A stretch of DNA of 64,000 nucleotides from Streptomyces sp. HSG2 (GTDB lineage Bacteria; Actinomycetota; Actinomycetes; Streptomycetales; Streptomycetaceae), in assembly GCF_016598575.1 (NCBI RefSeq), contig NZ_CP066801.1, forward strand, positions 248,001-312,000, in the 5' to 3' direction. A program made the translations under genes and the position numbers. The notes below the pieces were generated by a model that saw only the letters and a list, made by a program, of their open reading frames with translations, searched no databases and was not told where the DNA came from. Shown here piece after piece: positions 18,416 through 28,606 of this stretch. Every line of letters starts with the position of its first letter. Positions within the stretch are counted from its first letter, which is position 1.

Positions 18416-18871
18416 ATGGCGGCGACATCGACCCCCATGACGGACGAACAACGAAAAGCCGTCATCACCGCGTACTTCAAGGCGTTCGACAATGGCGGTG
18501 TCGGCGCCGACGGAACCCCCGTCCTGGACTTCTTCGCCCAGGACGCCGACTTCTTCTTTCCCAAATGGGGTCTGGCACGCGGAAAGGAAGCGATCGCTCG
18601 GATGTTCGGCGATCTCGGGTCGACGATCAAGTCCGTGGAACATCACACGTGGTCCTTCAACTGGATCACCACGGGAACGGACCTGCTGGCGGTCGAGGGG
18701 ACCACCCACGGGGAACACCGCGACGGTCCGTGGCGGGTGGGCACGCCCGAGTGGGGTGCGGGACGCTGGTGCGGCGTTTTCGAGGTGCGCGACTTCCTCG
18801 TCCAGCGCGCCTTCATCTACCTGGACCCCGACTACGCCGGCTTGGACAGGGATCGCTACGCGTGGTTGTGA
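18416..18871 (+). CDS. SnoaL-like (NTF2-fold) protein
   Basis: A 151-residue protein with the cone-shaped NTF2/SnoaL pattern: an N-terminal helix (AVITAYFKAFDNGG), then DFFAQDADFFFPKWGLARGKEAIARMF, and a beta-rich C-terminus (WCGVFEVRDFLVQRAFIYLDPDYAG). The ATG at 18416 follows GGAGG by 7 nt. Members are small-molecule isomerases, cyclases or hydratases, or non-catalytic binders. It lies 41 bp upstream of the interrupted SHMT-like gene, so the two were probably one operon. Confidence 0.82.
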   Translation: MAATSTPMTDEQRKAVITAYFKAFDNGGVGADGTPVLDFFAQDADFFFPKWGLARGKEAIARMFGDLGSTIKSVEHHTWSFNWITTGTDLLAVEGTTHGEHRDGPWRVGTPEWGAGRWCGVFEVRDFLVQRAFIYLDPDYAGLDRDRYAWL

Positions 18872-18912
18872 ACGACCCCCGAGACCGCGTACTTCCCAGC
18901 CGAGGAGCGCCC

Positions 18913-19239
18913 ATGGACGTCCTGGCCACCTTGCGACGCAAGGACAGCCTCAACCTCTTCCCCATCGAGAACCGACTCTCCCCCCGAGCGGCCGAGGCCC
19001 TCGCGAGCGACGCGGTCAACCGATACCCGTACTCGGAGACACCGGTAGCCGTCTACGGCGACGTCTCGGGCCTCGGTGGCGTCCACGACCACTGCGTCCA
19101 GCTCGCGAAGGAGTTCTACGGCGCGCGACACGCCTTCGCACAGTTCCTGTCCGGGCTCCACACGATGCACACGGTGCTGACCGCGCTGACCCCGGCGAAC
19201 GGCCGAGTCATGGTCATGGCCCCCGAGGACGGTGGCCAC
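18913..19239 (+). pseudogene. SHMT-like PLP enzyme, 5' part (interrupted by ISAs1-type element)
   Basis: The ATG at 18913 (GAGGAG 5 nt upstream) opens a frame of 109 codons up to the insertion point. The present reading continues into the IS and stops at 19284. The segment shows NLFPIENRLSPRAAEALASD and YGDVSGLGGVHDHCVQLAKEFYGARHAF, matching the N-terminus of the serine hydroxymethyltransferase fold. Removing the IS plus one copy of the 10-bp duplication rejoins it in frame with 20711-21568. The result is a 394-residue protein with no other damage. Confidence 0.88.
19230..19239 (+). repeat. Target-site duplication, left copy
   Basis: CGGTGGCCAC immediately left of the element is repeated at 20701-20710 on the right. 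Two exact 10-bp copies show a simple insertion event. Confidence 0.95.
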
Positions 19240-19260
19240 CAGGGCCCCGGCGAGTGCCTG
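19240..19260 (+). repeat. ISAs1 left inverted repeat
   Basis: A 21-bp sequence that is the exact reverse complement of 20680-20700. Confidence 0.95.
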
Positions 19261-19368
19261 AATTGCCCCAGCTTGGGGTGTTGATCTCGGTGGTGGGCCC
19301 CGGAAGCAGGCGAACACGGCACCTGTGGATCATGGAGTTCTCTACGCTTCAAGATCCACGAAGGTGCC

Positions 19369-20664
19369 GTGTTCGTTCCTCCATCATCCCCTGTCGCTGC
19401 CCCCGCTTGCGCGGTGCCCCGCCTGGAAGCCCTTGGCGAGGGGGCCGCCAAGGACCAAGTCCGCCGCCTGGTGGCCGAGTTCGAGTCGGTCACCGACCCG
19501 AGAGGGACTTGCGGGGTGCGCTACCGGCTCTCCTCACTGCTGGCCCTGATGGTCTGCGCGATGACCCCGTCCGGCCACGACTCGATCACCGCGGCGGCGG
19601 AGTGGTGCCGACGTGCGACGCCGGAGGAACTGGCCGCCTTCGGCCTGCCCTACCACCCGCTCCTCGGCCGCTACCGGGTGCCGAGCGAGAAGACCCTCCG
19701 CAGCGTCCTGGGACGCCTGGATCACGGTGAGATCTGTGCGGCGGCTTACGACTACCTGCGGCCCTTGCTGTCCGCACAGCCCCGCCGGCCGGAGCCGGTC
19801 ATGCCCGACGGTGGCACCGAGCGTGAACAGCGCCGGGCCCACCGGGCGGCCGCCCATGCCGGGCCGGTACGGATCCGGCGGCGGGCGATCGCGGTGGACG
19901 GCAAGTGCCTGCGGGGCGCCAGGCGCCCGGACGGCAGCCGGGTCTTCGTCCTGTCCGCCGTCCGCCACGGCGACGGTGTCACGCTCGCCTCCCGCGAGAT
20001 CGGCGCGAAGACCAACGAAATCCCCGAGTTCCAGCCCTTGCTCGACAGAATCGACGACGCGGATCTCGCGGGGGTGGTCGTGACCGCCGATGCCCTCCAC
20101 GCCCAGCGCGACCACGCCACCTACCTGCACGAACGCGGCGCTCACTACCTGCTGACCATCAAGAACAACCAGCGCGGCCAGGCCCGTCAACTCCACGCCC
20201 TGCCCTGGAAGGAGATCCCCGTCATCCACCGCGACGACGCCCGCGGCCACGGCCGTCACGAACAGCGTCTCGTCCAGGTCGTCACCGTCAACGGCCTGCT
20301 CTTCCCCCACGCGGCCCAGGTCCTGCGGATCCAGCGCCGTCGCCGTCTCTACGGGGCCAAGAAGTGGTCCAGCGAGACCGTCTACGCCATCACCGACCTG
20401 CCCGCCGAGGAAGCGAACGCAGCCGAGATCGCGTCCTGGGCTCGCGGGCACTGGACGGTGGAAAACACCGTCCACTGGTGCCGAGATGTCACCTTCAACG
20501 AGGACAAGTCCCAGGTCAGGACCCACAACACGCCCGCCGTACTCGCTGCCCTGCGCGACCTGATCCGCAGCGCGCTCAAGCTCGCCGGCTATGTCAACAC
20601 CGCCGCCGGACGACGAGCCCACACCGAACGCCCCCGCGTCCTCGCCCTCTACGGCATCACATGA
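19369..20664 (+). CDS. ISAs1-family DDE transposase
   Basis: A 431-residue transposase. The N-terminal DDE_Tnp_1-associated region (VRRLVAEFESVTDPRGTCG, YRVPSEKTLRSVLGRLD) is followed by the catalytic core: first Asp in IAVDGKCLRGAR, second Asp in VVVTADALHAQRDHA, Glu in GHWTVENTVHWCRDVTFNED. The GTG at 19369 follows GAAGG by 4 nt. The frame is intact and length is normal for ISAs1, so the element could still move. Confidence 0.93.
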   Translation: MFVPPSSPVAAPACAVPRLEALGEGAAKDQVRRLVAEFESVTDPRGTCGVRYRLSSLLALMVCAMTPSGHDSITAAAEWCRRATPEELAAFGLPYHPLLGRYRVPSEKTLRSVLGRLDHGEICAAAYDYLRPLLSAQPRRPEPVMPDGGTEREQRRAHRAAAHAGPVRIRRRAIAVDGKCLRGARRPDGSRVFVLSAVRHGDGVTLASREIGAKTNEIPEFQPLLDRIDDADLAGVVVTADALHAQRDHATYLHERGAHYLLTIKNNQRGQARQLHALPWKEIPVIHRDDARGHGRHEQRLVQVVTVNGLLFPHAAQVLRIQRRRRLYGAKKWSSETVYAITDLPAEEANAAEIASWARGHWTVENTVHWCRDVTFNEDKSQVRTHNTPAVLAALRDLIRSALKLAGYVNTAAGRRAHTERPRVLALYGIT

Positions 20665-20679
20665 TCAAACCGGACGATC

Positions 20680-20700
20680 CAGGCACTCGCCGGGGCCCTG
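20680..20700 (-). repeat. ISAs1 right inverted repeat
   Basis: A 21-bp sequence that is the exact reverse complement of 19240-19260; the right target duplication follows at 20701. Confidence 0.95.
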
Positions 20701-20710
20701 CGGTGGCCAC
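20701..20710 (+). repeat. Target-site duplication, right copy
   Basis: CGGTGGCCAC, identical to 19230-19239. Confidence 0.95.
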
Positions 20711-21568
20711 TACACCACCGTGACCGTCTGCGAGGGCTACGGCTACCAGGTGGACTTCGTCCCCTTCGACCGCGACCGTCTGGCGATCGACCACGAGGCG
20801 CTCGCGGAGCGGATCGCGAAGCACCCGGCCGATGTCGTCTACCTGGATGCCTCCACGACGCTGCGCCTCCCCGACGCCCGGGCACTGCGGGCCGCCGCGC
20901 CCGACGCGACCATCTGCCTGGACGCCTCGCACCTGCTGGGTCTGTTGCCGGCGGCCCCAGACACCCTGGTCCTGGACGGTGGCTTCGACAGCGTGTCCGG
21001 CAGCACGCACAAGACGCTGCCCGGCCCGCAGAAGGGCATGCTGGTCACGGACAGCGACGACATCGCCGAGAAGATCGGCGCGCGGATCCCCTTCACCGCG
21101 TCCAGCTCCCACTCGGCCTCGGTCGGCAGTCTGGCCATCACGCTGGAGGAACTGCTGCCGCACCGGGTGGACTACGCCCGGCAGATCATGGCCAACGCAC
21201 GGAGACTCGCCCGCGAACTGGTCGAATATGGTTTCGAGGTGGCGGGCGCGGACTTCGGACACACCGAGACCCACCAGATCTGGGTGCACCCGCCCGAGGG
21301 TGACGCCCACGCATGGGGGCGCCTGCTCACCAGTGCCGACATACGCACCACGACCGTGGTGCTGCCCAGCACCACCCGCTCCGGACTGCGCCTCGGCGTG
21401 CAGGAGGTGACCCGCTGGGGCATGTGTGAGGACGACATGGTGCCGGTGGCCGAACTGCTGGCGCGACTGTTGCTGCGCGGCGAGGACTCCGCCAAGGTCG
21501 CGATGGACGTCGCCGACCTGGCCCGGGGCTTCCCCGGTGTCGCCTACGTGGATGATCACGGCCGGTGA
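20711..21568 (+). pseudogene. SHMT-like PLP enzyme, 3' part (interrupted by ISAs1-type element)
   Basis: This 285-codon segment continues the gene begun at 18913. It contains VVYLDASTTLRLPDARAL, ATICLDASHLLGLL (Asp near the PLP ring) and GSTHKTLPGPQKGMLV. The last matches the serine hydroxymethyltransferase lysine motif (S-T-H-K-T), and its Lys would bind PLP. SHMT-fold enzymes in specialised metabolism include L-threonine transaldolases and hydroxymethyltransferases. Which applies here is not shown. The 3' part has no ribosome-binding site of its own after the IS, so the gene is presumably inactive. Confidence 0.88.
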
Positions 21569-21589
21569 CCTGCCGACCGGCTCCTGGCC

Positions 21590-21624
21590 CGGGGCGCCCG
21601 AGGGCGTGACCCTCGGGCGCCCCG
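21590..21624. terminator. Strong hairpin after the SHMT-like gene
   Basis: CGGGGCGCCCGAGGG (21590-21604) and CCCTCGGGCGCCCCG (21610-21624) form a perfect 15-bp stem with a 5-nt loop, 21 bp after the stop codon. It probably terminates or attenuates transcription into the flavin reductase gene. Confidence 0.65.
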
Positions 21625-21653
21625 GCCGAAGCGGAGACGAAGGAGACATCCCT

Positions 21654-22229
21654 GTGCCGCTTTCCGCCCCCGACCGCTCCGCGAACGGCACTCGCGCATC
21701 GGTGAGTCCCGAACGGCTCCGTGAGGTGGCCGGCCACCACCCCACCGGCGTGGCCCTCGTCACCGCTCCCGCCCCGTCTCCCGGTCAGGCACCGCCCGCC
21801 ATGATCGTCGGAACCTTCACTTCCGTCTCCTTGCACCCTCCACTGGTGGGCTTCCTTCCGGCGCGAACGTCCACGAGTTGGCCGAGAATTCGAGCTGCCG
21901 GGCAGTTCTGCGTCAACGTGCTCGCCGCGGACCAGAAGGACGTCTGTCGTGCCTTCGCGGCCGCCGACCCCGGCCGCTGGGAGGTGCCGCACGAGACCGC
22001 GGAGACAGGTTCCCCCGCATTGTGCGAGGCGCTGGCCTGGTTCGACTGCGAGCTGGCCGGCGAGGTGGAGGCGGGCGACCACTGGTTCGTCACCGGAGCC
22101 GTCCGTGACCTGGGGGTCCGTCGGATCGGAAGCCCGCTGGTCTTCCTGAACGGCGGCTACGGCCGCACCGTTCGACTCGAACCCGCCGCACCGCCCGGGG
22201 ACGGGACGCGAGGCGGGGCCTCCTCCTGA
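21654..22229 (+). CDS. Flavin reductase-like domain protein
   Basis: A 191-residue FMN-binding split-barrel reductase. It shows LREVAGHHPTGVALVTA at the N-terminus, AMIVGTFTSVSLHPPLVGF (typically flavin-contacting), and AAGQFCVNVLAADQKDVCRAFA. The GTG at 21654 follows GAAGGAG with about 8-nt spacing. Such proteins supply reduced flavin to two-component monooxygenases; the LLM enzyme at 13462 is the closest candidate partner. It lies after a strong hairpin, so it may be transcribed separately from the interrupted gene. Confidence 0.88.
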   Translation: MPLSAPDRSANGTRASVSPERLREVAGHHPTGVALVTAPAPSPGQAPPAMIVGTFTSVSLHPPLVGFLPARTSTSWPRIRAAGQFCVNVLAADQKDVCRAFAAADPGRWEVPHETAETGSPALCEALAWFDCELAGEVEAGDHWFVTGAVRDLGVRRIGSPLVFLNGGYGRTVRLEPAAPPGDGTRGGASS

Positions 22230-22406
22230 CACCACGGCGAGGTCCCGCACGGATCGCGGGACGCCGGTCCGACGCAGTCGAACGCCGGCGACCGGATCGT
22301 CCTCGCCGGCCTCCACCCGGAACCCTGAGCTGGACGCCGGGGGCCGGGGAGGCGTCGCCCCACGACCCGCTCGCCGGAACACTCGCAGGAAACCCGCGAG
22401 GGATAG

Positions 22407-24080
<1,674 letters not shown>

Positions 24081-24149
24081 CGTCCCCTCCCCCTCGAGAG
24101 GGAGACTCCCGCTCACGCCGCCTTCCTGCCGCCCTTCAGGGGCTGAACG

Positions 24150-24555
24150 GTCGTCCACGCCCTGCACGCGCACTTGGTGTTCGTCACCAAGGACCGGCGC
24201 GGTGTCCTCGACGACGAGCTGCTGACACGCTGTGAAGAGGTCATGCGCAAGGTCTGCGAGGACTTCGGAGCGGAGCTGAAGGAATTCAACGGCGAGGCCG
24301 ACCACGTCCACCCGCTCGTGCACCACCCGCCGAAGGTGGCGCTCGCCGCCTGGTGAACAGCCTCAAGGGCGTCTCCTGACGCCGCCTGCGCACGGAGCTC
24401 ACCGGACGGGCAACCGGACGAGCAGGGACGGCCGGTTCTGGTCGCCCTCCTACTTCGCGGGCTCCTGCGGCGGCGCGCCGCTCCAGGTGGTCAAGGACTA
24501 CATCGCGCAGCAGAAGCATCCGGACCAAGCGCTGCCGGCCGTCGGCCCGGGGTAG
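24150..24555 (+). pseudogene. IS200/IS605-type TnpA transposase relic
   Basis: The frame reads HLVFVTKDRRGVLDDELLTR, CEEVMRKVCEDFGAELKEFN and GEADHVHPLVH, matching TnpA tyrosine transposases including the HVH (HUH) motif. It shifts frame after VALAAW (stop at 24353). Homology continues in another frame as VNSLKGVS, then a stop, then fragments resembling FWSPSYFAGSCGGAPL and VVKDYIAQQKHPD. The N-terminus is also missing a proper start. It is non-functional. Short GC stem-forming sequences (TTCAGGGGCTGAA near 24135 and CCTGTCCTGAAGG near 24597) may be remnants of the element's hairpin ends. Confidence 0.8.
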
Positions 24556-24785
24556 ACAGTGCGGACCCGTGCCCATGGCCGAAGTGCGATTTCACCCCTG
24601 TCCTGAAGGCCGGGGCACTCTCGCAAGACCGGAGGTAGACCGTACGAGGCGGCACGCGACGGCCTCTATCATGGTCGACACGGGGAAGGCCTCGGACCGG
24701 GCGTCCGCGCGACTCGCCCTGCCTCGATCGCCTCTGCCCCTCGTGGCCCGGAGCGGCGGCGCACGCCGCGGACAGTGAGTGTGCC

Positions 24786-26126
24786 GTGTTCCGTACGTAT
24801 CTGCTTCCGGTCCAGGCGGCGGTCGCCCTGTTCCCCGCGATCGCTCTGCTGATCATGGTGCCCGCCGCCGTCCACGGCTATCGCCGGCGCGGCCGGGCGG
24901 GCGGCTGGCCGGTCCTGGTCTTCTACAGTTTCGTGTTCTACCTGCTGGCGGCGTTGTCCCAGACCGTCATGCCACTACCGGCCAGGACCGCGGCCCACTG
25001 TTCCACCGCTCGCTACGCGGAGAGCCCGCAACTGCAACTCCTCGATTTCCACACGCGGATCGCCACCGCGTCGGGTGGAGACTGGTCGGCCGGCACTCTC
25101 GCCGGGCTCGCCGTCACCTGGACCACCCTCCTGAACCTGGCGTTGCTCTTCCCTCTCGGCGTCTACCTGCGCTACTACCTCCGCCGGGGTTTGCCGACCT
25201 CCATCGCCCTGGCCTTCGCCACCACGCTGTTCTTCGAGACGACCCAGTACACCGGACTGTGGTTCGTGTACGCCTGTCCCTACCGACAGTTCAACGTGGA
25301 CGACCTGGCCCTCAACACCTCCGGGGCGGTACTCGGTTGGTTCGTGGCAGGGCCGCTGGCCCGGGTGCTCCCCGCCAACGACCCAGACCGCGAGCGCGTC
25401 CGGCACGGCGACCGCGTGACCCTCACCCGACGACTCTCGGCGGTCGTCACCGACCTGGCCGGCTGGTTGATCTCCTGGGTCGTCGTCACGGGACTTCTCG
25501 CGGTCGCCACCGACGCGGCCACCGGTCGCCGACACGCGTTCGCCGTGGGCAGCGCTCTCGGGTTGGTCTGGTTCTGGCTGGTGCCGGCGGTTCTCGCGGC
25601 GTCCCCCGGCCAACGGGCCGTCCTGTTGCGCGTGGTCCGGCCCGACGGCCGGCCCGCCGGGTTCGCGCGCGCCACGGTCCGCGCCTGGGTCGCGTACGCC
25701 CCACTCGCGTCGATCTGGCTCTGCGCCGCGCAATACACACGTGACGCCCTGCTGCCCGCGCCGGTGGCCGGGTCGCTTCCCTACGTCACCGCCGCGGCCG
25801 TCGTCGTGTTCTGGGGCCCGCCGCTCGCGAACGCGTCGATCGGGCGCGGGAAGCCGGCGCCGCACGAACGGTGGTCGGGTACCGCGACGGTCGCCGTTCT
25901 TCCCCCGCTCCCCCAGGCAGGCCGCGGCGATCCGCCACGCGTCGCCGGCCGTGACCGCCCGGTCGCGGCCGGGCCGTCGCAAAGCGACACCGCGGCGGGT
26001 TCCGGAGACCTACCGACCCCCGACGGGCCCGCGCGGAGCGCCGGTGGGCGTCCGCGGGGCGGGGAGAGCGACCGCGACGCGGAGACGCCGCCGGGGCCGG
26101 AGGCGGGGGCCTTGGGGCGGCGATGA
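24786..26126 (+). CDS. VanZ-like membrane protein with RDD-like domain
   Basis: A 446-residue protein. The N-terminal half (about residues 1-185) has four to five membrane segments and the VanZ pattern FFETTQYTGLWFVYACPYRQFNVDDLALNTSG. The second half has an RDD-like set of three segments (LAGWLISWVVVTGLL, then LGLVWFWLVPAVL). A roughly 100-residue Pro/Gly/Arg-rich tail follows. VanZ-family proteins are linked to teicoplanin resistance in enterococci, but most are of unknown function. It is flanked by a TnpA relic and a convergent MFS gene. Confidence 0.85.
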   Translation: MFRTYLLPVQAAVALFPAIALLIMVPAAVHGYRRRGRAGGWPVLVFYSFVFYLLAALSQTVMPLPARTAAHCSTARYAESPQLQLLDFHTRIATASGGDWSAGTLAGLAVTWTTLLNLALLFPLGVYLRYYLRRGLPTSIALAFATTLFFETTQYTGLWFVYACPYRQFNVDDLALNTSGAVLGWFVAGPLARVLPANDPDRERVRHGDRVTLTRRLSAVVTDLAGWLISWVVVTGLLAVATDAATGRRHAFAVGSALGLVWFWLVPAVLAASPGQRAVLLRVVRPDGRPAGFARATVRAWVAYAPLASIWLCAAQYTRDALLPAPVAGSLPYVTAAAVVVFWGPPLANASIGRGKPAPHERWSGTATVAVLPPLPQAGRGDPPRVAGRDRPVAAGPSQSDTAAGSGDLPTPDGPARSAGGRPRGGESDRDAETPPGPEAGALGRR

Positions 26127-26193
26127 GAGCGCGTCAGCGGCCGGGTTCCCGGTCGGGGGATCGCCGTCGCGGGGACTCGCCCGCGTCGGGTGT

Positions 26194-27603
26194 TCAGCCC
26201 ATCGACTCCAGTGACTTGCCCTTCGCCTCTCTGACCAGGAAGATCACGAAGGGGATGGAGACGACCGCGAAGACCGCGTACATCGCGTAGGTGGCGGAGA
26301 GATTCCACTCCGAGAGCACCGGGAAGGTGACGGTGACGATCCAGTTGGCGATCCACTGCGCGGCCACGCCGACGGAGAGGGCGATCGCCCTGATCCGGTT
26401 GGGGAACATCTCGCTGAGCAGGACCCAGACGACCACGCCCCAGGAGAACGCGAAGCAGAGCACGAACAGGTGGACGGCCACCAGCGCCGTCACCGCGGGG
26501 ACGGTGGGTAGTTCGGCCCCGCTCTCACCGAGGTAGGAGAAGGCCCAGACCAGGAGGGAGAGGGTGATCGCCATTCCGACGGAACCGGCGATGGCCAGGG
26601 GTTTGCGTCCGACGCGGTCCACCAGGGCCATCGCGATCAGGGTGCCCAGGATGTTGATGACGGAGGTGGACAGACTGATGAGGAGGGAGTCGGTCTGGTC
26701 GATGCCCACCGATTGCCAGAGCAGGGACGAGTAGTAGAAGACCACGTTGATTCCGAAGAACTGTTGGAGGAAGGAGGCTCCCATCCCCACCCAGACGACG
26801 GGCATCAGTCCCAGCGCGCCGCCCCGCAGGTCCCTGAGACGGGGCTTGCGCTCGGTCAGCATCACCTGCCGGATCTCCGCGACACGGGCGGGCGCGTCCA
26901 CGCCGGGGCCCTCGATCCGCCTGAGGACGGTCCGTGCCTCCTTCTCTCTGCCGGCGGCGATCAGGTAGCGGGGCGATTCCGGGAGGACGAAGGTCACCAG
27001 GCCGTAGATCACGGCCGGTACGGCCTCGACACCGAGCATCCACTGCCACGCCTGGGCTGTGCCCAGTTGCCCCTCGGGGGATCCTCCGGCCGCGGAGGCG
27101 ATGACGTAGTTGGCCAGTTGGGAGGCCGCGATGCCGAGGACGATGGCCAGTTGTTGAAAGGTCGTCAATCTGCCGCGCAGGGCTGGAGGCGCGACCTCCG
27201 CGATGTAGCCGGGGGCGACGGCGGAGGCGAGTCCGATGGCGAGGCCGCCGACGACCCGCCAACCGGTGAGCACCTCGATGCTCAGCGGGATCGCCGAGCC
27301 CACGCCGCTCACCGCGAAGAGCAGGGCCGAGAGCCGCATGACCTTCAGCCGCCCCACTCTGTCCGCTCCCCAGCCGGCCAGCACCGAGCCGGCCGCCGCG
27401 CCGAGCAGTGCGGAGGAGACGGTGATCCCGGTCTCGGCGGCGCCGACGGCGAAGTGTTCCTGGATGCCGCTGATCGCGCCGTTGATGACGGCGCTGTCGT
27501 ATCCGAAGAGGAAGCCGCCGAGCGCCGCGCCGGCCGAGATGAGCGTGAGCCGGAGTCTCGGGTAACCGCTGTCGCCCGAACCCGATTGCCGAGTGTTGTG
27601 CAC
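26194..27603 (-). CDS. Sugar-porter family MFS transporter
   Basis: A 469-residue protein with twelve predicted membrane segments and sugar-porter signatures: GFLFGYDSAVINGA (helix 1), WGADRVGRLKVM, PGYIAEVAPPALRGRL, LPESPRYLIAAGR, QQFFGINVVFYYSS (substrate-site helix 7) and VDRVGRKPLAI. The GTG at 27603 follows GGAG at 5-nt spacing and avoids an unsupported N-terminal extension. It probably imports a hexose, pentose or polyol with protons. The gene is 153 bp downstream of the enoyl-CoA hydratase on the same strand, so it may have its own promoter. A GTCAACTTGAC palindrome lies at about 27713-27723. Confidence 0.92.
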   Translation of the reverse strand: MHNTRQSGSGDSGYPRLRLTLISAGAALGGFLFGYDSAVINGAISGIQEHFAVGAAETGITVSSALLGAAAGSVLAGWGADRVGRLKVMRLSALLFAVSGVGSAIPLSIEVLTGWRVVGGLAIGLASAVAPGYIAEVAPPALRGRLTTFQQLAIVLGIAASQLANYVIASAAGGSPEGQLGTAQAWQWMLGVEAVPAVIYGLVTFVLPESPRYLIAAGREKEARTVLRRIEGPGVDAPARVAEIRQVMLTERKPRLRDLRGGALGLMPVVWVGMGASFLQQFFGINVVFYYSSLLWQSVGIDQTDSLLISLSTSVINILGTLIAMALVDRVGRKPLAIAGSVGMAITLSLLVWAFSYLGESGAELPTVPAVTALVAVHLFVLCFAFSWGVVVWVLLSEMFPNRIRAIALSVGVAAQWIANWIVTVTFPVLSEWNLSATYAMYAVFAVVSIPFVIFLVREAKGKSLESMG

Positions 27604-27756
27604 CGATGCTCCATGCCTGCGTGCGTGCGGGGTTCGAGCGCCCAATATCCACGACGCGGGCCCGCGCTCGTCCGCAGCGCGGCCGGAATGGGCCGGACGA
27701 GCACCCCGTCGTCAACTTGACGTTGACCGACGACGGATCTCCGGCCGCGACAGGGG

Positions 27757-28554
27757 TCAGCGCCCCTCGAACGTCGGGCTCCGCTTCTCCAGGAAGGCGC
27801 GCATCCCCTCCTTCTGGTCCCGGGTGGCGAAGAGCGCGTGGAAGACCCTCCTCTCGAAGAGGAGTCCCTCACGGAGCCCGCCCTCCTGGGCTCGGTGGAC
27901 CGCCTCCCGAGCGGCGCGTACGGCGGGTCGACTGTAGGAGGCGATAGTCTCGGCCATCTGTCGGGTCTCCTCGGCGAGTCGGTCCGCCGGAACACGGCGT
28001 GAGACCAGTCCGGCCCGCTCGGCCTCGGCGGCGTCCATCGTGCGGCCTGTCAGGATCATGTCCATGGCGCGCGCGACACCCACCCGGCGGGTCAGCCGCT
28101 GTGTACCGCCCATACCCGGGATCACCCCGAGCCGGATCTCGGGCTGTCCGAAGACGGCGGTGTCGGCGGCGACGATCAGATCGCACATCAGGGCCAGCTC
28201 GCAACCGCCGCCCAGCGCGTGACCGGCGACAGCGGCGATCTTGGGAGTGCGCAACCCGGCGAAGGTGTCCCAGCCTTCGAAATGGTCGTCGTCCGCCATC
28301 TCCACGGCGGTCCTGGGGGCCATCTCGGCGATGTCGGCGCCGGCGGCGAAGGCCCTTTCCCCGCCGGCGAGCACGAAGCACCCCACCTCCGGGTCCCGGT
28401 CGTAGCCGGTCAGCGCGTGGTTCACCTCGTCCATCACTTCCGTGCTCAGGGCGTTGAGCACGTGCGGGCGATCGAGGGTGACGGTCACCACACGACCGTC
28501 GCGCCGCACTCGAATGGTTCGACAGGGGATGTGCCGGCGGGGAGCGGTCGACAT
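27757..28554 (-). CDS. Enoyl-CoA hydratase/isomerase family protein
   Basis: A 265-residue crotonase-fold protein. The oxyanion-hole segments are present ([12 protein letters not shown] and [18 protein letters not shown]). The first catalytic Glu is in GGGCEL and the second in [18 protein letters not shown], as in active hydratases. The ATG at 28554 follows AGGA. It lies 52 bp after the membrane reductase in the same direction and probably completes the adenylation enzyme/reductase operon. That context suggests an acyl-CoA or acyl-adenylate-derived substrate; the identity is unknown. Confidence 0.92.
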   Translation of the reverse strand: MSTAPRRHIPCRTIRVRRDGRVVTVTLDRPHVLNALSTEVMDEVNHALTGYDRDPEVGCFVLAGGERAFAAGADIAEMAPRTAVEMADDDHFEGWDTFAGLRTPKIAAVAGHALGGGCELALMCDLIVAADTAVFGQPEIRLGVIPGMGGTQRLTRRVGVARAMDMILTGRTMDAAEAERAGLVSRRVPADRLAEETRQMAETIASYSRPAVRAAREAVHRAQEGGLREGLLFERRVFHALFATRDQKEGMRAFLEKRSPTFEGR

Positions 28555-28606
28555 GTCGGGTCCTCTCGGGTCTCGAAGGGTGGCGGAGCCGGGACGGTGG
28601 CCGGGG

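Larger units (their letters stand above)
19240..20700 (+). mobile_element. ISAs1-type insertion sequence, complete (1461 bp)
   Basis: Perfect 21-bp terminal inverted repeats lie at 19240-19260 (starting CAGGGCCCCGG) and 20680-20700. The element is flanked by exact 10-bp direct repeats (CGGTGGCCAC). One intact transposase gene fills most of it. A short palindrome, CCCCAGCTTGGGG (19266-19278), lies just inside the left end. Perfect ends, an exact target duplication and an intact transposase all point to a recent insertion. Confidence 0.95.

Noticed and set aside
27713..27723. GTCAACTTGAC palindrome, considered as a SARP site
   Set aside because: The GTCAA units are 6 bp apart rather than 11 and form a palindrome; kept only as a note in the MFS entry.
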